A stretch of 16,228 nucleotides of DNA, taken from contig JAZUIX010000214.1 in NCBI GenBank assembly GCA_045642445.1, positions 1 through 16,228 on the forward strand. The letters are read 5' to 3'. The first letter of the stretch is position 1, and each line of letters opens with the position of its first letter. Shown here in pieces: positions 15,523 through 16,228 of this stretch. This stretch comes from Colimorpha sp045642445. GTDB taxonomy: Bacteria; Bacteroidota; Bacteroidia; Bacteroidales; P3. The position numbers were made by a program, and so were the translations under genes. The notes beneath the pieces were generated by a model. It searched no databases. It was given only the letters and a program-made list of their open reading frames with translations, and was not told the origin of the DNA.

Positions 15523-15738
15523 TTAAAAATACTCCGCCCACTGAGGGTTCTCATTATCGAACAAGACCTTCTGTTCGTCGGTCAGGTTAGGATAGTCTGT
15601 CCACAATTTGATTATAGTATTCTTGTCGAAGCTGACCAGGAGTGTCCCGATGAGTGGTTCTCCGTTCTCATCCAGTTCATCCACCCACCAAACCTTGTCG
15701 GTACGGCGCTTCTTGTGGAATCTATAATTGGGCTTCAT
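15523..15738 (-). CDS. Conserved small protein with WWVD/SFDK/ENPxWA pattern (71 aa)
   Basis: A 71-residue acidic, aromatic-rich protein. The pattern DKVWWVDEL, then LLVSFDKNTIIKLWTDYP, then LTDEQKVLFDNENPQWAEYF is one I recognise as a recurring small protein family in Bacteroidetes and Firmicutes, but no function is known to me. It has no signal peptide or membrane segment. The start is the ATG at 15738; there is no Shine-Dalgarno motif. It lies 105 nt downstream of the nuclease-like gene on the same strand and is probably co-transcribed with it. Small cytosolic proteins of this type next to toxin or defence genes can be immunity or accessory proteins, which is only a guess here. Confidence 0.72.
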   Translation of the reverse strand: MKPNYRFHKKRRTDKVWWVDELDENGEPLIGTLLVSFDKNTIIKLWTDYPNLTDEQKVLFDNENPQWAEYF

Positions 15739-15843
15739 CTATTTTACAAAAAGGCATCAGTGAGAATATCCAAATCAAAAGAATCTGTTCTATCATTACT
15801 ATAAGGAATGGAATCAGAAACATCTCGAATTGCAATAGTCTTT

Positions 15844-16228
15844 TTACTCTTGCACTTCGAGTTTCTTAATAAACATATTATTTCTTACTTTAGCACGCGC
15901 CAATAAGCTTGAGAACTTTATTATTTCAGTATATAATGAACCATCCGCGTGGCCATCAAAACCAACAACTTTTTCTGAAGGTCTAAACCAAAAATCAAAA
16001 TGTTCTGAACGTTCAAAGCGACTAACCCTTCCTCGAACATCTCTATCCTCAATAGCTTCTCCAATTAAATAGCCATAGAATTGGTTTATCCTATATACGG
16101 GATTCGTATAGTTAAGAAGGAGATTTGCATAGAAATCAATTTGTGTTAAATGGTCAGAAACATTTACTTCTGGAGCTTTAAATTCAATAATAATACATTT
16201 ACCTTCCTCTGGAAACAAAAGAACATCA
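15844..16228 (-). CDS. C-terminal part of a PD-(D/E)xK nuclease-like protein (runs off the window)
   Basis: The 5' part is outside the window; about 127 codons remain. The visible start of the fragment reads DVLLFPEEGKCIIIEFKAPE, which fits the D-(x)n-ExK core of PD-(D/E)xK nucleases (D in DVLLF, E and K in EFK). Then come the helix DHLTQIDFYANLLLNYT, the strand INQFYGYLIG and an Arg-rich segment, ending in a C-terminal helix SSLLARAKVRNNMFIKKLE. I associate this type of tail with larger ATP-binding proteins (GHKL or AAA+ N-terminal domains) in defence islands, but the N-terminal domain must be read to know. It belongs to the DNA right of the third tRNA fragment. The stop is at 15844; another open frame continues behind it. 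Confidence 0.7.
   Translation of the reverse strand, partial: DVLLFPEEGKCIIIEFKAPEVNVSDHLTQIDFYANLLLNYTNPVYRINQFYGYLIGEAIEDRDVRGRVSRFERSEHFDFWFRPSEKVVGFDGHADGSLYTEIIKFSSLLARAKVRNNMFIKKLEVQE

Noticed and set aside
15162..15590. 142-aa plus-strand frame
   Set aside because: It overlaps the conserved 71-aa minus-strand gene and has no recognisable domain.

Overview
The window looks like a chromosome segment of a Bacteroidales bacterium (Bacteroides/Prevotella/Porphyromonas group). The evidence is an IHF/HU protein with the RNI-x-KNT arm typical of the phylum, two good matches to the Bacteroidetes TTG/TTTG ... TAnnTTTG promoter, an LtaS-like alkaline-phosphatase-fold transferase coupled to a giant exported protein, and the near absence of Shine-Dalgarno sequences. 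I do not claim a species.

Left part (1-7771, ancestral chromosome). An AT-rich repeat-bearing spacer leads to an HU/IHF-like gene (576-848) with its own promoter and a 3' hairpin. A second spacer carries tandem repeats of ATAACC-type units and four exact copies of a heptamer, directly upstream of a promoter. This promoter drives a two-gene operon: a 1517-residue secreted protein of unknown function (1227-5780), then a five-TM LtaS/sulfatase-fold enzyme (5780-7558) whose ATG overlaps the upstream TGA. These genes use GC-ending codons and avoid TTA, CTA and TCA so strictly that a 1454-codon shadow frame stays open on the other strand. A small convergent gene (7568-7771) closes this part.

Right part (about 7800-16228, accessory, visibly AT-rich, different codon use). 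Three copies of a tRNA-Leu 3' end fragment lie in the same orientation (8435, 8584, 14965). On the minus strand each is followed by a different rho-independent-type hairpin. I read this as serial integration of elements into the 3' end of a tRNA-Leu gene whose intact 5' part would lie to the right of the window. Pairs or triplets of short direct repeats with 11-nt spacing sit about 65-125 nt from the cores and look like recombinase arm sites. No integrase gene is in the window.

The 6.4-kb element between the second and third copies carries one dominant cargo gene on the minus strand (9290-14068). It encodes a 1592-residue protein that fuses a sacsin/HSP90-type GHKL ATPase, a long middle region with a coiled coil, and a UPF1-like superfamily 1 helicase. 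This is the best candidate for an under-described, probably anti-phage, single-gene system. It is flanked by a truncated AlbA_2/RecG-like ATP-binding regulator fragment and by two tandem mini-genes that look like the isolated C-terminal HTH of serine recombinases. A decayed copy of the mini-gene start lies outside the leftmost tRNA fragment. To the right of the third copy is a conserved 71-residue protein and the C-terminal end of a PD-(D/E)xK nuclease-like protein running off the window, possibly a second defence module.
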